Notes: a model not told the origin generated them from the sequence alone. 64,000 nucleotides of DNA from Bacillota bacterium (GCA_023422005.1 JAEZSC010000186.1:62001-126000), one strand, 5' to 3'; shown: positions 32,416 to 41,113, counted from the first letter of the stretch. A program made the numbers and translations.

Positions 32416-33126
32416 ATGCTCAACGTAACCAACCTGACCAAGCGCTACGATGGCGCGCTGGCGGTGGACAACCTGTCCTTCGCCGTGCAGCCCGGCGAGG
32501 TGGCCGTGCTGCTGGGGCCCAACGGCGCCGGCAAGAGCACGACGATCAAGGCCATCATGGGGCTGCTGAAGTTTCAGGGCACCATCACCGTGGGCGGCAT
32601 GGACAACAAGACCGTGCAGGCCAAGCTCTTGAGCGGCTATGTGCCGGAATCTCCTGCGCTCTATGAGCTGCTGACTGTGGACGAGCACATGGAGTTCATC
32701 GCCCGGGCCTACGGCATCCGCGATTGGCAGGGGCATGCCGACGCCCTGCTGCGCCGGTTTGACCTGGACGACAAGCGAGACAAGCTGGGCAAGGAACTCA
32801 GCAAGGGCATGCAGCAGAAGGTCAGCATTTGCTGCGCGCTGCTGCCCCAGCCCAAAATGGTGCTCTTTGACGAGCCCATGATCGGGCTGGACCCCAAGGC
32901 CATCAAGGAGCTTAAGGCCGTGTTTGCCGAGCTGCGCGCCGAGGGCTGCGCGGTGCTCATCAGCACCCACATCATCGACAGCGTGGAGGGCCTGTGGGAT
33001 CTGGCGCTGATCCTGGACCGTGGCCGCGTGGTCCTCAGCCGCACCCATGAGCAGGCCGAGAGCGCCGAGGAGTCGCTGGAGAGCGTGTTCTTCCGCGTGA
33101 CCGGCGGCCAGGAGGCCCCGCAATGA
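32416..33126 (+). CDS. ABC-2-type transporter ATPase
   Basis: This 236-residue ABC ATPase has Walker A GPNGAGKST (34-42), a Q-loop-like segment SGYVPESPALYELLTVDE, the signature LSKGMQQKV, Walker B MVLFDEPMIGLDP and switch His in ISTHI. The PESP and LSKGM strings are typical of ABC-2 exporters of the NatA/YtrB/EcsA kind. The ATG at 32416 has GGAGGG four to five bases upstream; the one at 32404 lies before the site. It overlaps the permease gene by ATGA and is under the dyad promoter at 32364. Confidence 0.9.
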   Translation: MLNVTNLTKRYDGALAVDNLSFAVQPGEVAVLLGPNGAGKSTTIKAIMGLLKFQGTITVGGMDNKTVQAKLLSGYVPESPALYELLTVDEHMEFIARAYGIRDWQGHADALLRRFDLDDKRDKLGKELSKGMQQKVSICCALLPQPKMVLFDEPMIGLDPKAIKELKAVFAELRAEGCAVLISTHIIDSVEGLWDLALILDRGRVVLSRTHEQAESAEESLESVFFRVTGGQEAPQ

Positions 33127-34685
33127 GCCCGCTGGTCTATCTTGTCCAGCGCACGCTGGCCAACATCATCAAAGGTCTCAAGAAGAAGCCGGCCATGCTG
33201 GTGCTGTATATCCTGCTGGCGCTGCTCACGGCCGGTATGCTCGTGTTTGTGCTCTTTGGGCCCGGCAACTTCAACCGCGGCGATGTGCGGCTGTTCCGCG
33301 CCATCTCCACAGGCTTGAGCGTCATCGTCTATTACTTCGGCTTTAAACAGGGCATCGAGAAGGGCAGCAGCATGTTTCGCGCCGCCGATGTATCGCTGGT
33401 GTTCACCGGCCCTTTCCGGCCCAACGAGGTGCTGTTGTACGGCTTTTTGCGCCAGCTGGGCGGCGTGGCAGTGGCCATCTTCGTCGCCTTTTTTCAGATC
33501 CCCAACCTGAAGAACAACTTTCCTTTGCAGAGCTACGGAACATGGATCGTGCTGCTGACCGTGGCGCTGTATGCGCTGAGCTTCCCGATCTTCGGCATGC
33601 TCGTGTATGCCTTCGCGAGCAAATCCGCCCGGCGGCGGCGCTGGGCCACGGTGCTGCTCAATGCGCTGCTGGCGGCGCTGGCGGTGTTCTTCCTCTATGA
33701 GCTTTCGCAGACGAGGGACCTGATGGCGGCGGTGTATGCGACGTTTGGCAACCCCGTGCTGACCTGGATGCCGCTGGTGGGCTGGTCTGCCAACATACTG
33801 TGCGCCGCGGTGGACGGTGTGGGCTGGCAGTTCTTCCTGAGCCTGGGCCTGCTGGTGACGGCTGCGGCGGCAGCGCTTCTGGCGCTGTACCGGCTCAATC
33901 TGGATTATTATGAGGAAGTGCTGGTGGCCACCGATTACCGCGAGGCCGCGCTGGCCGCCAAGCGCGAGGGCCGCCAGATGAACTTTGGGACCAAGGCCCG
34001 CCGCAAGGTCAAGAACGGCCTTTTCGGCTGGGGAGCTCAGGCGCTGTTCGCCAAGAGCCTGCTGGAGATGCGCAAGTCCAGCTTCCTGCTGTTCTTCGAC
34101 CGTATCAGCTTGATCATCATCGCGGCGGCGCTGGCCTTCAACTTCATCATGCCCAAGGAATTGACCTATCGCATGGTCATCGTGCTGTCCTTCAGCGTAT
34201 ATATGCTGTTCCTGTTCCAGATACAGGGCCGCTGGCCCATGGAGTTGAGCCGGCCCTTCGTGTTCCTGCTGCCGTCCCGGCCCAGCCAGAAACTGCTGTG
34301 GCTCACGTTGAGCGACCACATCAAGAACGCCATCGACGGGCTTGTGCTGTTCGTGCTGGCCGGAGTGCTGTTCGGTGCGTCGGCACCGCTGGTGGCGCTG
34401 AGCGCGCTGTGCTACACGCTGTTGGGCGCGGTGTTCACCTACACCGATGTGCTGGCCCGGCGAATGTTCGGGTCGGTGCACAGCGTGCCGCTGCGGACGA
34501 TACTCAAGATGGTGGCCACGTTGGTGCTGGTGGCTCCCGGTGTTGTGATCACCGTGGTGGCTGCTGTCTTGACGCACAGCGAACTTTTGGCCGTGGCAGG
34601 CTTCACGGCTTGGGCCTTTATGCTGGCTGCCGGGGTGTTTGCGCTGGCGTCAGGCATCTTTAAAAATATCGAGGCCAGCGCATAG
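33123..34685 (+). CDS. ABC exporter permease, EcsB/ABC-2 like
   Basis: This 520-residue membrane protein has roughly ten to twelve helices in two groups separated by a cytoplasmic segment near 270-300 (EVLVATDYREAALAAKREGR). It resembles the putative ABC exporter family found beside EcsA-type ATPases. The first helix follows a basic N-terminus with KKKPAMLVLYILLALL. Substrate unknown. It is translationally coupled to the ATPase gene. A hairpin CGGCGG/CCGCCG lies directly after the stop, before the next gene. Confidence 0.82.
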   Translation: MSPLVYLVQRTLANIIKGLKKKPAMLVLYILLALLTAGMLVFVLFGPGNFNRGDVRLFRAISTGLSVIVYYFGFKQGIEKGSSMFRAADVSLVFTGPFRPNEVLLYGFLRQLGGVAVAIFVAFFQIPNLKNNFPLQSYGTWIVLLTVALYALSFPIFGMLVYAFASKSARRRRWATVLLNALLAALAVFFLYELSQTRDLMAAVYATFGNPVLTWMPLVGWSANILCAAVDGVGWQFFLSLGLLVTAAAAALLALYRLNLDYYEEVLVATDYREAALAAKREGRQMNFGTKARRKVKNGLFGWGAQALFAKSLLEMRKSSFLLFFDRISLIIIAAALAFNFIMPKELTYRMVIVLSFSVYMLFLFQIQGRWPMELSRPFVFLLPSRPSQKLLWLTLSDHIKNAIDGLVLFVLAGVLFGASAPLVALSALCYTLLGAVFTYTDVLARRMFGSVHSVPLRTILKMVATLVLVAPGVVITVVAAVLTHSELLAVAGFTAWAFMLAAGVFALASGIFKNIEASA

Positions 34686-34731
34686 CTGCAATTGTCGGCG
34701 GGGGACTTCTCCGCCGCAAAGGAGGGTTTGT

Positions 34732-35154
34732 ATGAAACTGACCCCCGTGTTCAACTTCGCCGGCCAGTGTGAGCAGGCAATGGAGTTATACGGCCAGGCC
34801 TTCGGCACGCAGCCGGACTTCATCCTGCGCTATGCCGACGCCGACCCGCGGGATTGGCAGCGGTCGCTGACTGACGAGCAGAAGCGCTATGTGTACCACG
34901 CGGAAATGACCATCGCCGGGCAGCGGTGCTTCTTCTCGGATCTTGTGGAGTTCGATGTGGCGCGGGGTACGGCGCTGTTCCTGACGGTGACCTTTGACGA
35001 GGCGCCGCAGGTGCTGCGGGCCTATGATGCGCTCAAGGACGGGGCCACGGTGCTCTGGGAGCCCCACGCGACGACCTACAGCTCATGCTTCACATCCTTG
35101 GTGGATCGCTTTGGGGTGCGCTGGGGGCTGATGACGGAACAGACGGAAAGGTAA
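34732..35154 (+). CDS. PhnB/VOC-like protein
   Basis: This protein of 140 residues is of the PhnB-like branch of the VOC superfamily: KLTPVFNFAGQCEQAMELYGQ at the N-terminus, YVYHAEMTIAGQRCFFSD, a central FLTVTFDEAPQVLRAYDAL and a terminal TSLVDRFGVRWGLM. The metal-ligand pattern of glyoxalases is not complete, as usual in PhnB-like members. GGAGGG five bases upstream supports the ATG. The function of this branch is unclear, and the nearby ABC exporter gives no lead. Confidence 0.8.
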   Translation: MKLTPVFNFAGQCEQAMELYGQAFGTQPDFILRYADADPRDWQRSLTDEQKRYVYHAEMTIAGQRCFFSDLVEFDVARGTALFLTVTFDEAPQVLRAYDALKDGATVLWEPHATTYSSCFTSLVDRFGVRWGLMTEQTER

Positions 35155-35187
35155 AAAAAGGGCGGGTGGCATGAAGCCGCCCGCCCG
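35153..35187 (-). terminator. Bidirectional terminator between VOC and cheD
   Basis: GGGCGGGTGGC (35160-35170) pairs with GCCGCCCGCCC (35176-35186) around ATGAA. On the minus strand seven T follow (35153-35159); on the plus strand GAACTTTTC follows. Confidence 0.85.
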
Positions 35188-35194
35188 AACTTTT

Positions 35195-35668
35195 CTATAT
35201 TGCCTTTGTCCCCTTGAGCGCTGTCTTGACGATCACCGTGCCGTCGGTGCGGAATTCCACCGTGCGGCCGTAGTCCAGCCCGGTGTCCTCGGCCACCAGG
35301 CGGATGCGCAGGCGGGAGAGCTCCGCCTTGACGCTGGCTATGTTGCGCTCGCCTACCTGCATGCCGCCGGCGCCGCCGAACAGCCGAGCCCCGCCGGCAA
35401 TCTTGGCCGTCAGGCGGAAGCGGTTAGCCCCGATGCGCTCCATGCGGCGCACCAGCTCCTCAACGGCGGTGTTGGCGAATTTGGCTACGTTGGTGTCGTT
35501 GGGGCACAGGTTGCTGTCGGGCAGCAGCACATGGCTCAGGCCGGATATGCGGTTCAAGGGATCATGCAGGCAGATGCCCACGCAGCTGCCCAGCGCAAAG
35601 GTGATCAAGGCTCCCGGATCGGTGGTGATCTTCATGTCCGAAATGCCCACGACGATGGGTTGGTCCAT
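35195..35668 (-). CDS. cheD: Chemoreceptor glutamine deamidase CheD
   Basis: CheD deamidates glutamines on chemoreceptors and binds CheC, which recruits it away from receptors during adaptation. The 157-residue protein has the catalytic Cys29 in LGSCVGI, His46 in SHVLLP, and the downstream AKIAGGARLFGG and GERNI strings. It lies six bases after cheC, so the pair is one operon, and a strong terminator follows. No receptors, cheA or flagellar genes are in the window. Confidence 0.95.
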   Translation of the reverse strand: MDQPIVVGISDMKITTDPGALITFALGSCVGICLHDPLNRISGLSHVLLPDSNLCPNDTNVAKFANTAVEELVRRMERIGANRFRLTAKIAGGARLFGGAGGMQVGERNIASVKAELSRLRIRLVAEDTGLDYGRTVEFRTDGTVIVKTALKGTKAI

Positions 35669-35674
35669 ACGGTG

Positions 35675-36289
35675 TTATACTCCCAAACGCTTCATGATGA
35701 GATCCAGCGCTTCCGGCTGGGGCATCAGCAGCAGATGGCAGGTGACCTGATCCTCGCCGCTGTCGAAGTCTTCCTTGATGAAGAGCACATGGTCGCCCAT
35801 GGCTCCAAAGAGCGCCGCAGGATAGCTCAGGATTGCCCCGACCATGTCGATGGCAATGTCCGGCGGGCTCAGGCGCACGTCCAGATCGGTGATGGTGGCC
35901 AGCGCCGCCACATAAGCCCCGGCGATGATGTTGCCGATCTCCTTGAGCGCGGACATGTCCATTTCATCGATGTTCTCGAAGCTCTGCACATCCTTGCCCA
36001 GCAGCACCCGTAGCAGTGTCACCGTGATGCGCTTGTCAAAGAGAAACATCAGCATGCCGTCCAGTTCGTTGGTCATGCCCACCAGCACGCCTACAACCTC
36101 GTTCTCCGGGCCGCCCAGGATTTCGGCTATGTTGCTGACGTGGGTGAACTGCAGCATCGGCACCGACATGTTGACGCGGTCGGTCAGGATGTCGGCCAGC
36201 GCCGTGGCGGCGTTTCCGGCGCCGATGTTGGTGATTTCCTTGATGGCGTCCATCTGGGTTGCGTTCAGGTGGAAAGACAGTTCCGCCAT
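35675..36289 (-). CDS. cheC: CheY-phosphate phosphatase CheC
   Basis: CheC dephosphorylates CheY-P and binds CheD. The 204-residue protein has both phosphatase sites of the family: EITNIGAGNAATAL (near 18-31) and EIGNIIAGAYVAAL (near 116-129), each with the Glu-x2-Asn pair. The length fits class I CheC. A TATAAT box (minus strand, 36349-36354) lies upstream with a weak -35. The ribosome binding site AAAGGAG precedes the ATG. Confidence 0.95.
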   Translation of the reverse strand: MAELSFHLNATQMDAIKEITNIGAGNAATALADILTDRVNMSVPMLQFTHVSNIAEILGGPENEVVGVLVGMTNELDGMLMFLFDKRITVTLLRVLLGKDVQSFENIDEMDMSALKEIGNIIAGAYVAALATITDLDVRLSPPDIAIDMVGAILSYPAALFGAMGDHVLFIKEDFDSGEDQVTCHLLLMPQPEALDLIMKRLGV

Positions 36290-36348
36290 GGGCGTTGCAC
36301 TCCTTTGCTGCTGCGGTCCCTCGGGCCATGTGGTGGAAGAATGTAGTT

Positions 36349-36354
36349 ATTATA
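36349..36354 (-). promoter_or_regulatory. -10 box of the cheC-cheD operon
   Basis: TATAAT on the minus strand. The best -35 candidate 17 bases upstream is TGAAAC, a poor match. It is not a sigma-28-type (GCCGATAA) promoter. Confidence 0.45.
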
Positions 36355-36428
36355 TACCCACAATGGGAAGCGTTTCACGGAATTTTGTAAAATCAGCGCG
36401 AATCATGCGATAGAACAAGCGAAATTCA

Positions 36429-36456
36429 TTGCAAAAAGCGTGTTTATTGCTATAAT
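36429..36456 (+). promoter_or_regulatory. Promoter of comFB
   Basis: TTGCAA (36429-36434), 16 bases, TATAAT (36451-36456) with an extended TGC before the -10. Confidence 0.65.
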
Positions 36457-36506
36457 GAAGAAGGCGTGGAGCCCAGTGAGAAAAGCATCGTCCAGGTGGA
36501 AGCATC

Positions 36507-36788
36507 ATGGAGGGTCTCGTGGAATACAGGCTGAAAAACCATATGGAAGACATTGTAACAAAGGCTGCCGATTGCTACATTGCCCAGACGGACATGTGCC
36601 GCTGTGAGAAATGCCGGCTGGACGTCATGGCGCTGGCACTCAACAGGCTGGCCCCCGTCTACGTCGTTACCGAGAAGGGTGATCTGTTCGCCAGCATCGA
36701 CAGCACCTATGTGCAGAATCAGGTCAACGCCGAGATCGCGGTGCTCAAAGCCATCGAGCTGGTCAGGAATTCGCCTAAGCATGAATAG
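36507..36788 (+). CDS. ComFB-family protein
   Basis: This is a protein of 93 residues matching the late-competence ComFB family: an N-terminal helix with VEYRLKNHMEDIV, a Cys group C31-x-C33-x2-C36 (DMCRCEKCRLDV), then ALALNRLAPVYVVTEKG. In cyanobacteria and some other bacteria ComFB-like domains bind cyclic di-nucleotides, and the Cys can hold zinc in B. subtilis ComFB. Here the gene stands alone next to cheC-cheD, so a role in motility signalling is possible. It has its own promoter and terminator. The start is the ATG closest to the family N-terminus; the ribosome binding site is weak (GTGGAAGC). Confidence 0.85.
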   Translation: MEGLVEYRLKNHMEDIVTKAADCYIAQTDMCRCEKCRLDVMALALNRLAPVYVVTEKGDLFASIDSTYVQNQVNAEIAVLKAIELVRNSPKHE

Positions 36789-36841
36789 GCTTGCCGTATT
36801 GTGCTAAGGCTGTAAAAATGTTGTAAAATCAATCTGTTTTC

Positions 36842-36876
36842 GCCGCGAACACAACCTGTTCGGCGGCTCTTTTTTT
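36842..36876 (+). terminator. Terminator after comFB
   Basis: GCCG-CGAACA pairs with TGTTCG-(G)CGGC with one bulged base, followed by TCTTTTTTT. Confidence 0.75.
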
Positions 36877-37032
36877 GACAGAACAGCTCCAGGGGTAGTA
36901 AAATAAGACAAATTCTTCAACGGATGCCGGCGCATCCTTTCGACAGGAAGGCCGCCGCGGATCCCGTACACAGCGCGAGCCTTCTCTGGCTCGCGATTTT
37001 AAGTGTGGGCTTTGCCCGCGGTGGGAGCGGTG

Positions 37033-38862
37033 ATGATGCGAATGGGTACATTTGTGAAAAAGATGTGCGTAGCGGCGGTTGCCGTAGTGTTTTTGCTGCA
37101 GCCCCTGGCTATGGCAGCGGGTACCGCGGCCGTGCGGAACACAACGGCCGCGCCGGCCTTCACCCGTACGCTGAAGCTGGGCTGTAAGGGCGCCGATGTG
37201 CAGGCGCTGCAAAAGCGTCTCAAAGATTTGGGCTATTTCAAGGCCACGGTTACGACCAATTTCGGGCCGGTGACACTGGCTTCCGTGAAGTCCTTTCAGA
37301 AGGCCAAACATTTGACCGTGGATGGCATCGTGGGCCGCGTGACTTTCAACAAGCTTTATGCAGGCGTTCCGGGCACAGCCGCGCCCACTGCCACGGCCAC
37401 GGCCACGGCCACAGCCACGCCCCAGAACACTTCCAACGCGCCGGCCTTCACCCGCACGCTGAAGCTGGGCTGCAAGGGCGCCGATGTGCAGGCGCTGCAA
37501 AAGCGGCTAAAAACTCTGGGTTATTTCAAAGCCACTGTGACGACGACCTTTGGCCCTGTGACGCTGGCCGCCGTGAAAGCCTTTCAGAAAGCCAAGCATT
37601 TGACCGCGGACGGTATCGTGGGCCGCGCGACCCACAAAGCACTGTATGCCGGAGTCTCGGCGGCACCCACACCCACACCCACAGCCACACCCACGCCTGC
37701 GCCCACGGCCACTCCCGGGAAGAATACCCCGGGTGTGCCGGCCTTCACCCGCACGCTGAAGCTGGGCTGCAAAGGCGCTGACGTGCAGGCGCTGCAGCAA
37801 CGGCTCAAGACCCTGGGTTACTTTAAGGCCTCGGTGACGACGACCTTCGGGCCTGTGACGCTGGCCGCAGTGAAGGCTTTTCAGAAGGCAAAGCATCTGA
37901 CCGCGGACGGCATCGTGGGCCGCGTGACCCATAACGCGCTTTGCGCCGGCGCCCGGCCCTCTGCCACGCCCACTCCCGCGGCGTCTGCCACGGCCGCTCC
38001 CACGGCCAGCGCCTATGCCTACGGCCGCCTGCAAAACCAGACGGCGCTCAAGACGGGCTGCAGTGGCAGCGACGTGCGCGACCTGCAGATGGCGCTCAAG
38101 CAGAAGGGATTCTTCAACGCCGAAATAACCGGTAATTTTGAAACGCTGACCAGGGAGGCCGTGATGAAGTTCCAGCGCTCCGTGGGCCTGGATACCGACG
38201 GCATCGCCGGCAACTATACGCTCTCGGCGCTCTATTCGCTGCTCAACCCGCCGGATCTTTCCACGATCCATCCCTGGCCGGACCTGTCGCAGGCCGCCCA
38301 GTGGGCCGCTCTGCCGGTGGAGAAGCTGACCTGGGCCGACGCCGATCGCTCGGCCTTCCCCAGACGCAGCGAAGCCGTGGTCGTGGATGTGCTCACGGGC
38401 TATACCCTGTACATCCGACGCACCGGAGGCACGCTGCACGCCGACGTGGAGACGGTTGCCCCGTTGGACACCGCCACCCTTTTCAAGACCGCCGGCAACT
38501 TCTCGTGGAACCGGCGGGCCATTTGGGTCATCGTGAACGGCCGCCGGCTGGCCGCTTCGATGAACTGCATGCCCCACGGCTATGATTCCATCGCCGGCAA
38601 CGACATGAAGGGGCAGTTCTGCATCCACTTCGTCAATTCCCGCACCCATGGCGGCAACCGTGTGGACCCTGACCACCAGGAAGCCATCGAGGTGGCCTTT
38701 ACGACGGTGATGACGCCGCCTACGCCAACGCCTACTTCCACGCCTAAGGCTTCACCCACGAAAACACCTAAGGCTACCACTTCGACCAAGACCACGGCGA
38801 CGCCCAAGGCTTCACCTTCGCCGACTTCTACGTTCACGGAGTATCCGGCTACGATCACCTGA
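37033..38862 (+). CDS. Secreted protein with four peptidoglycan-binding repeats
   Basis: This 609-residue exported protein has a signal peptide at about 1-30 (VAAVAVVFLLQPLAMAAG). Three nearly identical PG_binding_1 repeats (about 42-110, 138-207, 236-305) share FTRTLKLGCKGADVQALQ, GYFKA, VTLA and DGIVGR, and a fourth at 335-404 is diverged. Linkers are Thr/Pro/Ala-rich and look like cell-wall spacers. The last domain (about 420-560) ends with MKGQFCIHFVNSRTHG, which could be a remote YkuD-like L,D-transpeptidase site. The tail is again Thr/Pro/Lys-rich. GGGAG lies five bases before the chosen ATG. A terminator follows. Confidence 0.85.
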   Translation: MMRMGTFVKKMCVAAVAVVFLLQPLAMAAGTAAVRNTTAAPAFTRTLKLGCKGADVQALQKRLKDLGYFKATVTTNFGPVTLASVKSFQKAKHLTVDGIVGRVTFNKLYAGVPGTAAPTATATATATATPQNTSNAPAFTRTLKLGCKGADVQALQKRLKTLGYFKATVTTTFGPVTLAAVKAFQKAKHLTADGIVGRATHKALYAGVSAAPTPTPTATPTPAPTATPGKNTPGVPAFTRTLKLGCKGADVQALQQRLKTLGYFKASVTTTFGPVTLAAVKAFQKAKHLTADGIVGRVTHNALCAGARPSATPTPAASATAAPTASAYAYGRLQNQTALKTGCSGSDVRDLQMALKQKGFFNAEITGNFETLTREAVMKFQRSVGLDTDGIAGNYTLSALYSLLNPPDLSTIHPWPDLSQAAQWAALPVEKLTWADADRSAFPRRSEAVVVDVLTGYTLYIRRTGGTLHADVETVAPLDTATLFKTAGNFSWNRRAIWVIVNGRRLAASMNCMPHGYDSIAGNDMKGQFCIHFVNSRTHGGNRVDPDHQEAIEVAFTTVMTPPTPTPTSTPKASPTKTPKATTSTKTTATPKASPSPTSTFTEYPATIT

Positions 38863-38882
38863 TGATAAAATTTCCATTCTTT

Positions 38883-38917
38883 CGCGGTTGTCACCATCGG
38901 TGTCAGCCGCGTTTTTT
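38883..38917 (+). terminator. Terminator after the peptidoglycan-binding gene
   Basis: CGCGG-TG-CACC / GGTG-CA-CCGCG with small internal mismatches around ATC, followed by TTTTTT (38912-38917). The next 250 bases to 39171 hold no gene that I can support. Confidence 0.75.
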
Positions 38918-39171
38918 ATGCAATTCATGTCGGTTTTTTGGCTTTCAATTGCGTCGCAGAAAAAATAATGGGCATTCTAAATGCGAACAGGATGGCACAG
39001 CAACCCAGTGCCAATTTTTGCCTTCCATTTTTATGCATCAAAGCTGGCCAGCGGACAAAGACTTTTAATCTGACAGTTGCTTCATCGCCACTCAAGTATC
39101 GGCATCGTCGCTTTTCGTCTGCCGGGCAAAATATTGTTGTCGTAGCGCGCCCAAAAAAGCGGAGGTGTGTA

Positions 39172-39723
39172 ATGAAGAGATGGGCACGTATTGTTATTTT
39201 GTCATTCGCGATGATGTTGGCCGGCGGAACGCTGGCGATGGCCGCAGGCGGCATGACCGACATTGAGCAAAAATGGCTGACGTTCCGAAAGGCAGTTGCA
39301 GCTCAACAGGTCAAAGACGGTATTCTGACCGCTCAACAGGCCGAAAGCCAGCTGGCAGAACTGGAGGATAGGCTGAAGGGCGAAGGCGACAGCGTATATG
39401 AGAGGTTCGCCAAGCACTTCAGCCTGGATGGCAAAAGCAAACGCGAGCGGGGCCGGGAAGGCACCATCGTCAGGCTTTATGCCAAACTGACCAACAGGGA
39501 CGAATCTGCCGTAAAGCAAGCTTGTGAAAAAGACGGCATCACCGTGTGGGAATTGGCCCGCCGGGAAGGACACAGCGAACATCTCAGGCAACAGGTGCTA
39601 AGTCTCGCCTCGGACAACCTGGGCAGGAAAGTCGCCCAAGGAGTGATGACGCAGGAGCAGCGGGAGGAAGCATTGAAAAAAATCGCTGAATCGCTGCAAA
39701 GCGCAGAGCCCAATCTGGCCTAG
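39172..39723 (+). CDS. Exported DUF2680-like protein
   Basis: This 183-residue protein has a signal peptide (residues 1-25, IVILSFAMMLAGGTLAMAAG). The mature part is helical and charged, with two copies of a pattern like VKDGILTAQQAESQLAELEDRL (residues 46-67) and KVAQGVMTQEQREEALKKI near the end. That GxxTxEQA(E)xxL pattern is the DUF2680/YckD mark. Between them is RLYAKLTNRDESAVKQACEKD, which repeats the idea of a SHOCT/LysM-free helical hairpin. Function unknown. GGAGGTG upstream fixes the start; a strong terminator follows. Confidence 0.7.
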   Translation: MKRWARIVILSFAMMLAGGTLAMAAGGMTDIEQKWLTFRKAVAAQQVKDGILTAQQAESQLAELEDRLKGEGDSVYERFAKHFSLDGKSKRERGREGTIVRLYAKLTNRDESAVKQACEKDGITVWELARREGHSEHLRQQVLSLASDNLGRKVAQGVMTQEQREEALKKIAESLQSAEPNLA

Positions 39724-39763
39724 GAACATGAGAGGCAATCAAACGTTCTAGACTAATCTGAAT

Positions 39764-39811
39764 CAGGAACACCAGGGAGCGCTGCGACATACCTGGCTGT
39801 TCCTGTTTTTT
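39764..39811 (+). terminator. Terminator after the DUF2680-like gene
   Basis: CAGGAACA-CCAGG (39764-39776) pairs with CCTGG-C-TGTTCCTG (39792-39805), followed by TTTTTT. Confidence 0.85.
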
Positions 39812-39828
39812 CGCGCGTTGGCACGCGC

Positions 39829-39861
39829 TTTCGCCTGCGGCGCTCATGCGCCTTGGCGATT
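39829..39861 (+). repeat. Interspersed repeat family D, copy 2
   Basis: TTTCGCCTGCGGCG...CGCCTTGGCGATTT; compare 15171-15202. It is the first of three stacked repeats in this gap. Confidence 0.5.
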
Positions 39862-39888
39862 TGGGACGACTTGTACTCGGAATTTTCT

Positions 39889-39919
39889 TATCGCCTGCCG
39901 CGCAGGTCGCCAGGCGATA
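39889..39919 (+). repeat. Interspersed repeat family G, copy 1
   Basis: Hairpin TATCGCCTG (39889-39897) with CAGGCGATA (39911-39919). A second copy with compensating changes in the stem is at 57902-57932. Confidence 0.55.
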
Positions 39920-40005
39920 TTTGACCTTTGCGACTCATATTTAGCTCTTTGAAACGTCATTACACCTGAGGGTGGGTTCTTTCGACTTGCTTATAATAGC
40001 GTTCT

Positions 40006-40083
40006 GTTTCCTCCCGTCGTCTCGCCTGCGGGCGACCGGGAATCTGCAAGCAGATTCCCTGACTGGCTGAACCGCTGGTCGGC
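40006..40083 (-). repeat. Interspersed repeat family F, copy 2
   Basis: Reverse-strand relative of 19729-19799, with the same CGTCTCGCCTGCGGGCGACC block and a rebuilt hairpin GAATCTGCAAGCAGATTC. Bases 40084-40211 hold only an extended -10-like TGCTAAAAT near 40157 and the ribosome binding site of the next gene. Confidence 0.55.
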
Positions 40084-40211
40084 AGGCGCAACCCTTCTCA
40101 TACAAGGTTTGGCATCGAAGATGAAGATTTTGCTCTGTTCAAATGTTGAGCACATTGCTAAAATGGCGTTGCCGGCCCAAGTTATGGGCAGTGACACAAG
40201 GAGGAACCATC

Positions 40212-40859
40212 ATGTTCTTTGAACCCAACAGCAAGATCGTCATCATGGGTGATTCCATCACCGATTGCGGCCGTACCCAGCCCGTGGGCGAGGGTCTTTT
40301 CAACGCCTATGGCAGTGGCTGGGTCAACCTGATCGTGGGGCAGTTTGGCGCCGTGTACCCCGAGCGGCGCCTGCGCGTGGTCAATATGGGTACGTCCGGC
40401 AACACCGTGCGCGATTTGAAAGACCGCTGGCAGCGGGACGTCTTTGATCAAAAGCCCGACTATGTGGCCGTGATGATCGGCACCAACGACGTGTGGCGTC
40501 AGTTCGATCTGCCGCTGCAGACGGAAGCCCATGTCTATGAGGATGAATACGAGAGCACGCTGGACACTCTGGTGGCGCAGACGCTGCCCCGCGTCAAGGG
40601 CATGGTTTTGCTGACGCCTTTTTATATGGAGCCTCAACGCGCCGACGCCATGCGTGCCGCCATGGACCGCTATGGAGACATCGTGCGCCGCATCGCCCAA
40701 AAGCATGGCACGCTGTTCGTGGATACGCAGGCTGCTTTTGAGCCGGTGCTCGCCCATATGCATTCGGCGGCCATCGGGTGGGATCGCGTGCATCCCAATA
40801 TCATCGGGCATACGGTGATTGCAAAGGCTTTCTTGAAAGCTGTGGGGTTTGAGGGATAG
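40212..40859 (+). CDS. SGNH/GDSL-type esterase
   Basis: This 215-residue cytoplasmic hydrolase has all four SGNH blocks: IVIMGDSITD (block I, catalytic Ser15), MGTSGNT (block II), IGTNDVW (block III) and DRVHPNIIG (block V, with Asp and His of the triad). It resembles acyl-thioesterase I/rhamnogalacturonan acetylesterase-like deacetylases that act on acetylated sugars. There is no signal peptide. AGGAGG lies seven bases before the ATG. A family B repeat follows the stop directly. Confidence 0.85.
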   Translation: MFFEPNSKIVIMGDSITDCGRTQPVGEGLFNAYGSGWVNLIVGQFGAVYPERRLRVVNMGTSGNTVRDLKDRWQRDVFDQKPDYVAVMIGTNDVWRQFDLPLQTEAHVYEDEYESTLDTLVAQTLPRVKGMVLLTPFYMEPQRADAMRAAMDRYGDIVRRIAQKHGTLFVDTQAAFEPVLAHMHSAAIGWDRVHPNIIGHTVIAKAFLKAVGFEG

Positions 40860-40867
40860 ACTCAGGA

Positions 40868-40926
40868 TTTCGCGCCGTTGGGCGCGACCAAAGGTCTCCG
40901 ATCGCCCTTTGGAAACCTTCGGACCC
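40868..40926 (-). repeat. Interspersed repeat family B, copy 3
   Basis: Reverse-strand copy of the CCGAAGGTTTCC element; see 11638-11699. It abuts the GDSL stop codon. Confidence 0.6.
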
Positions 40927-40964
40927 ATACATTGATGGTGTGTAGGGTTTGTTGGTAGTGGTTG

Positions 40965-40996
40965 TTGCCGACGGCGGATTTATTCCGCCGAGGAAC
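40965..40996 (+). repeat. Interspersed repeat family E, copy 1
   Basis: Hairpin GGCGGA...TCCGCC with flanks TTGCCGAC and GAGGAA. The second copy is at 57783-57814. Confidence 0.5.
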
Positions 40997-41087
40997 TCCG
41001 AGCCCAGACAGACGTAGGCACTGAAACCCGCCGGCAGGCGGTCCATCGAACCTTAAACAGCCAATATGGGATGGTCAGACAAGCGAA

Positions 41088-41113
41088 GGCCCGGCGACAG
41101 TTATCGCCGGGCC
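41088..41113 (-). terminator. Hairpin downstream of the DUF1002 gene
   Basis: GGCCCGGCGA (41088-41097) pairs perfectly with TCGCCGGGCC (41104-41113). On the minus strand it follows the DUF1002 stop; only TTCG follows, so it is a GC-stem terminator of uncertain strength. Confidence 0.5.

Noticed and set aside
32709..34577. 622-residue minus-strand open frame opposite the ABC exporter
   Set aside because: Composition is His/Gln/Arg-rich with no domain, and both plus-strand genes have clear ABC motifs and coupling.
37130..37980. Regular repeated DNA that could suggest a CRISPR array
   Set aside because: The repeats are about 300 bases apart, in frame, and encode peptidoglycan-binding domains.
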